From NCBI GenBank assembly GCA_050181295.1, contig JBFXDI010000012.1, positions 1 to 51,272 on the forward strand: a stretch of DNA of 51,272 bases. The letters run 5' to 3'. The notes beneath the pieces were generated by a model. The model saw only the letters and a program-made list of their open reading frames with translations. It ran no database searches and was not told the origin of the DNA. The stretch comes from JBFXDI01 sp050181295 (GTDB lineage Bacteria; Pseudomonadota; Alphaproteobacteria; Rhizobiales; Aestuariivirgaceae). The position numbers and the translations under genes were made by a program. Positions 48,299 to 51,272 of this stretch are shown here, piece by piece. Within the stretch, counting starts at the first letter, position 1. Each line of letters begins with the position of its first letter.

Positions 48299-48797
48299 GG
48301 AATCGAGAGTGCCACGCGAAAGGATGGCGGGGGAAGTCCCGCCCGCGCCGCGCCAGGTAGCCGGCCCGATAGCGGGGGTCAGCATCTGCGTGGTGCGTGA
48401 TGGCCGCGTGCTGCTTGCGCAGCGCGCCAAGAACGACCGGCTGAAGGGGTTGTGGAGCCTGCCGGGAGGCCACGTGGAGCTCGGCGAGACGCTGCGACAG
48501 GCAGCGCTCCGGGAACTCGGGGAGGAGACGGGCGTCACGGCCGAGATCAAGCTCGTGCTCGACGCCATCGACATCATTCACCGCGACAGGAAAGGGGCGG
48601 TCGAGCGCCAATATGCCCTGACGGTGTTCGGCGCCGAATGGACGGCGGGGGAGGCCCGCCCCGGAAGCGATGCATCGGCCGTCCGGTGGGTGCTTCCCTC
48701 GGAACTGGCCTCGCTTTCCATGACGCCCGGCACGGCCGATCTCATCGCCCGCGCCGTGCCTCAGGTCATGGCCGCGTCGGAGCGGCCGCCGCGTTAA
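48297..48797 (+). CDS. NUDIX hydrolase
   Basis: 166 aa if started at ATG 48297; the ATG at 48324 (MAGEVPP) is a likely alternative, giving 157 aa. The Nudix box GGHVELGETLRQAALRELGEETGV (residues ~57-80; G-x5-E-x7-REL-x-EE-x-G) is complete, after IAGVSICVVRDGRVLLAQRAKN. The enzyme hydrolyses a nucleoside diphosphate linked to another group, possibly an oxidised nucleotide. The two start codons of this gene and HMCES overlap at CATG, and neither has a clear Shine-Dalgarno, so leaderless or weakly initiated translation is possible. Confidence 0.88.
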   Translation: MESRVPRERMAGEVPPAPRQVAGPIAGVSICVVRDGRVLLAQRAKNDRLKGLWSLPGGHVELGETLRQAALRELGEETGVTAEIKLVLDAIDIIHRDRKGAVERQYALTVFGAEWTAGEARPGSDASAVRWVLPSELASLSMTPGTADLIARAVPQVMAASERPPR

Positions 48798-48920
48798 CCT
48801 AGTTTAACGGATAAAATTCGATCTATCGCGATCTCTGCTAGATTCAAAGTTGGGGATAGCGTCTGGGGGGTGGGACTCTGCAGGCGCTGTGATGTTCCGG
48901 GCGCGATGGAATCACTCTAC

Positions 48921-48960
48921 CGTCCGGAGAAACTGCCACTGTAAAACAGGACGCCGGACG
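48921..48960 (+). promoter_or_regulatory. 5'UTR inverted repeat before the 88-aa gene
   Basis: CGTCCGG (48921-48927) pairs with CCGGACG (48954-48960), with a 26-nt loop including AAAACAGG, ending 9 nt before the ATG at 48970. It may fold in the mRNA leader. Upstream, ACGGATAAAATTCG around 48809-48822 offers a possible -10. Function uncertain. Confidence 0.35.
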
Positions 48961-48969
48961 TTGAAACAC

Positions 48970-49236
48970 ATGCCGCTCAACAGGCGTCAGGACACGGCGC
49001 TGACGGACACCTCCGAGGCCGAGCCGAAGCAGGCTGCGCTGCGCTACATTCTCGAAGCGTGGGAGGAGGCCTCGCTGGAAGGGCTCGATTCCGACTGCAT
49101 CGCCACCGCGGCGATCTTCGCGGCACTCTCCGACATGATCGCGACCTACGGCGAGGAGCCGGTCGCCATCATGGCCGAACGCCTGCCCGAGCGCATCCGC
49201 GTCGGTGAGTTCACCATTCCTTATTCGAAGCAGTAG
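48970..49236 (+). CDS. Conserved small Hyphomicrobiales protein, 88 aa
   Basis: 88 aa from ATG 48970 (a TTG three codons upstream and a far ATG at 48850 are alternatives; the far N-terminus looks non-coding). It is a helical acidic protein: AALRYILEAWEEASLEGLDSDCIATAAIFAALSDMIATYGEEPVAIMAERLPERIRVGEFT. From memory similar orphan proteins occur next to other genes in rhizobia, with the pattern EAW-E-L-G-D-IA-AA-FAAL-DL-YGE. Function unknown. Confidence 0.72.
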   Translation: MPLNRRQDTALTDTSEAEPKQAALRYILEAWEEASLEGLDSDCIATAAIFAALSDMIATYGEEPVAIMAERLPERIRVGEFTIPYSKQ

Positions 49237-49262
49237 GCGACCGCTCAGATCACCCCTCATTG

Positions 49263-49315
49263 CTTCGACAAGCTCAGCATGAGGATAACGCTGCCTCGTC
49301 CTGAGCTTGTCGAAG
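49263..49315. repeat. CTTCGACAAGCTCAG-type inverted repeat
   Basis: CTTCGACAAGCTCAG followed by CATGAGG (49263-49284) and CCTCGTC followed by CTGAGCTTGTCGAAG (49294-49315) form a 15-bp-armed palindrome. From memory such CTTCGACAAGCTCAGGATGAGG repeats are widespread intergenic REP elements in many bacterial lineages. Located between the convergent 88-aa and AcuI-type genes. Confidence 0.7.
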
Positions 49316-49346
49316 GTCGAGGCTCGACCGGCTCCGGCTTCGAGCT

Positions 49347-50336
49347 TTACCCGACTTTCACCGCCACGCGGCCGCGCACCTTGCCGGCAACAATCCGTTC
49401 CCCGAGCGACGGCACATCGTCAAACGTCGCCTCGCTCGTCAGCGCCTCGAGCTTGTCGAGGCTCAGGTCCTTCGCGAGCCGCTTCCAGGCCTCTTCGCGA
49501 CGCGGCTTCGGGCACATCACCGAATCGATCCCGATGAGCTTGACGCCGCGCAGGATGAAGGGAGCGACCGAGCCTGGAAGATCCATGCCCTGCGCCAGTC
49601 CACAGGCCGCGACCACGCCGCCATACTTCATCTGCGAGAGCACGTTCGCGAGCGTGGTCGAGCCGACCGCATCGACGGCGCCCGCCCAGCGGGTCTTCGC
49701 AAGCGGCTTCGGCGCGGCGTTGAACTCGGCGCGGTCGATGACGGCCGAGGCGCCGAGGCCCTTGAGGAAACCTTCCTCCGAAAGCCGGCCTGTCGAGGCG
49801 GTCACCGCGTAGCCGAGCTTCGAGAGCAGCGAGATCGCGACCGTGCCCACGCCGCCCGCCGCGCCCGTCACGAGGATATCGCCGTCGGCGGGCTTCACGC
49901 CTTGCTCCTCGAGCGCCATGACGCAGAGCATGGCGGTATAGCCGGCGGTCCCGATGGACATCGCCTGGCGCGTGTCGAGACCCTTGGGCAGCTTGACCAG
50001 CCAGTCGCCTTTCACGCGGGCTCTGCCGGCATAGCCGCCACTGTGACTTTCCCCAACGCCCCAACCGTTGAGCACGACCTTGTCTCCGGCCTTGAAGGCG
50101 GAGTTGTCGGAAGCGCGAACCGTGCCGGCGAAGTCGATGCCCGGAATGAGCGGGAACTTGCGAACCACCGGAGCCTTGCCGGTGAGCGCCAGACCGTCCT
50201 TGTAGTTGACGGTCGTCCATTCGACGTCGACCGTCACATCGCCCTCCATGAGGTCGGCGTCGGTCAGTGATTTGGTCGTCACGGTCTGGCCGCTGTCGGC
50301 CTTGTCGACGACGATGGCGCGGAATGTGTCGGTCAT
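49347..50336 (-). CDS. acuI: AcuI/YhdH-type MDR oxidoreductase (acryloyl-CoA reductase-like)
   Basis: 329 aa from ATG 50336; AGGGACC upstream. The fold is a zinc-less medium-chain reductase: TTVNYKDGLALTGK, PGIDFAGTV, GGYAG, GTAGYTAML, the NADP site TGAAGGVGTVAISLLSKLGY, STGR after it, and YGGVVAACGLAQGMDLPGSV, the AcuI-type end with FILRGVKLIGIDSVMCPK. AcuI reduces acryloyl-CoA to propionyl-CoA. The gene directly follows the chorismate synthase gene on the same strand (31 bp) but no pathway link is implied. Confidence 0.9.
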   Translation of the reverse strand: MTDTFRAIVVDKADSGQTVTTKSLTDADLMEGDVTVDVEWTTVNYKDGLALTGKAPVVRKFPLIPGIDFAGTVRASDNSAFKAGDKVVLNGWGVGESHSGGYAGRARVKGDWLVKLPKGLDTRQAMSIGTAGYTAMLCVMALEEQGVKPADGDILVTGAAGGVGTVAISLLSKLGYAVTASTGRLSEEGFLKGLGASAVIDRAEFNAAPKPLAKTRWAGAVDAVGSTTLANVLSQMKYGGVVAACGLAQGMDLPGSVAPFILRGVKLIGIDSVMCPKPRREEAWKRLAKDLSLDKLEALTSEATFDDVPSLGERIVAGKVRGRVAVKVG

Positions 50337-50367
50337 GACGCTGGTCCCTGCAAATACTCTGTCTGTC

Positions 50368-51272
50368 TTATCCCATTTGCGCGCGGTGGCGCAGGAAGTG
50401 GTCGGCAAGCACCAGCGCCATCATGGCCTCGCCCACCGGCACGGCACGGATTCCGACACAGGGGTCGTGGCGGCCCTTGGTGACGATATCGGCTTCCTCG
50501 CCCGCCGCGTTGACGGTGCGCCGGGGGTTCAGGATCGAGGAGGTGGGCTTCACCGCGAAGCGCACCACGATGTCCTGTCCGGTCGAGATGCCGCCGAGGA
50601 TGCCGCCCGCATGGTTCGAGAGGAATGTCGGCCCGTCGTTGCCCGACCGCATCTCATCGGAATTTTCCTCCCCGGAAAGCGCCGCCGCCGCGAAGCCCGC
50701 GCCGATCTCGACGCCCTTCACCGCATTGATGCTCATCACGGCGCTGGCGAGATCCTGGTCGAGCTTGCCGTAAATGGGCGCCCCCCAGCCGGCCGGTGCG
50801 CCCTCCGCCACGACCTCGATGATCGCGCCGGCCGAGGAGCCGCGCTTGCGGACGTCGTCGAGATAGTCGGCCCAGCGTTCGGCCGTCTTCGCGTCCGGCG
50901 AGAAGAAGGGATTGCGGTCGACTTCCTCCCAGTCCCAGCGGTCGCGGTCGATGGCATGCGGCCCGACCTGCACCAGCGCCCCCCGGATCCTCACCTGCGG
51001 CACGACCTTGCGTGCGATCGCGCCGGCAGCGACTCTCGATGCGGTCTCGCGCGCCGAGGAGCGTCCGCCGCCGCGATAGTCGCGCACGCCGTATTTGGCG
51101 TTGTAGGTGAAGTCGGCATGGCCCGGCCGGTAGAGGTCGCGGATCTCTGAATAGTCCTTGGAACGCTGGTCGACGTTCTCGATCAGGAGCGCGATGGGCG
51201 TGCCGGTGGTGACTGGGCCGCCCGTGCGCTCGTCCTCGAAGGTGCCGGAGAGGATGCGCACCTGGTCGGGCT
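50368..51272 (-). CDS. aroC: Chorismate synthase (5' end cut by window edge)
   Basis: Reading from the window edge on the minus strand gives about 301 residues, beginning inside the gene (PDQVRILSGTFEDERTGGPV) and ending at the stop at 50368. Characteristic blocks are RPGHADFTYNAKYGVRDYRGGGRSSARETASRVAAGA, the FMN/substrate site, NHAGGILGGISTGQDIV, and RHDPCVGIRAVPVGEAMMA at the C-terminus. It converts 5-enolpyruvylshikimate 3-phosphate to chorismate in the shikimate pathway. About 60 N-terminal residues lie outside the window. Confidence 0.95.
   Translation of the reverse strand, partial: PDQVRILSGTFEDERTGGPVTTGTPIALLIENVDQRSKDYSEIRDLYRPGHADFTYNAKYGVRDYRGGGRSSARETASRVAAGAIARKVVPQVRIRGALVQVGPHAIDRDRWDWEEVDRNPFFSPDAKTAERWADYLDDVRKRGSSAGAIIEVVAEGAPAGWGAPIYGKLDQDLASAVMSINAVKGVEIGAGFAAAALSGEENSDEMRSGNDGPTFLSNHAGGILGGISTGQDIVVRFAVKPTSSILNPRRTVNAAGEEADIVTKGRHDPCVGIRAVPVGEAMMALVLADHFLRHRAQMG

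Noticed and set aside
1..51272. CRISPR arrays, tRNA and rRNA genes, transposases, integrases
   Set aside because: No spaced direct repeats, cloverleaf-like or ribosomal sequence and no recognisable transposase or integrase motif were seen; the palindromes are REP-type.

Overview
The window reads as a GC-rich alphaproteobacterial chromosome, most likely order Hyphomicrobiales (Rhizobiales). It carries a RIME-like rhizobial palindrome at 3224-3272, REP/BIME-type palindromes at 17.2, 41.9 and 49.3 kb, mosaic GGGGAGG repeats at 24.6 and 37.8 kb, and gene types typical of the order (AlaE, DUF1194, DUF6494, DUF4173, a RuBisCO-like protein, PdxR/MocR regulator). Coding density is high, many genes are joined by 1-4 nt overlaps, and both window edges cut a gene. 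I saw no tRNA, rRNA, CRISPR array, transposase or prophage.

Layout. 1-9.9 kb: an exported endonuclease/exonuclease/phosphatase-fold protein (partial), an M20 deacylase coupled to a flavin-fold (PPOX) protein, a small cluster with a Cys-rich-tailed protein, a 59-aa membrane protein, an Asn/Pro/Gly/Gln-rich 66-aa protein and a B12-binding radical SAM enzyme, a PCu(A)C copper chaperone, a DUF1778/GNAT toxin-antitoxin pair with a visible promoter/operator, and a PdxR-type regulator divergent from two more PPOX genes. 9.9-17.1 kb: a histidine-ammonia-lyase-family enzyme with atypical pocket residues, a coupled glutamine amidotransferase / RuBisCO-like / cupin operon, an HpcH aldolase, and a minus-strand operon of class III aminotransferase, DUF1993 and alanine exporter AlaE. 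17.3-24.6 kb: M20 dipeptidase, DASS transporter plus UspA-type protein, GST, glycolipid-binding-domain protein, DJ-1/PfpI membrane protein, methyltransferase. 24.8-29.7 kb (minus): acidic membrane protein, DUF6494, TorD-family chaperone, Mrp/ApbC, IclR regulator, aldo/keto reductase. 29.8-36.9 kb (plus): membrane protein, winged-helix regulator with two candidate operators, small ORF, DUF4173 membrane protein, a 1115-aa membrane-anchored HSP100-like protein whose C-terminus resembles a release-factor PCRF domain, and an EamA transporter. 36.9-47.6 kb: TauE/SafE, DUF1194, then a long plus-strand gene run of nucleoside hydrolase, ribokinase, PotD/B/C/A-type ABC transporter, cysteine hydrolase and MGH1-like glycoside hydrolase. 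47.6-51.3 kb: HMCES/YedK, NUDIX hydrolase, a small conserved protein, AcuI-type reductase and chorismate synthase (partial).

Most notable candidates for something undescribed: the HSP100-PCRF fusion (32668-36015) with its upstream regulator/membrane genes; the translationally coupled amidotransferase-RuBisCO-like-cupin operon; the Cys-rich-tailed protein near a B12 radical SAM enzyme; and a REP palindrome read in frame inside the glycoside hydrolase gene. Functions are inferred from motifs read by eye; no database search was possible.
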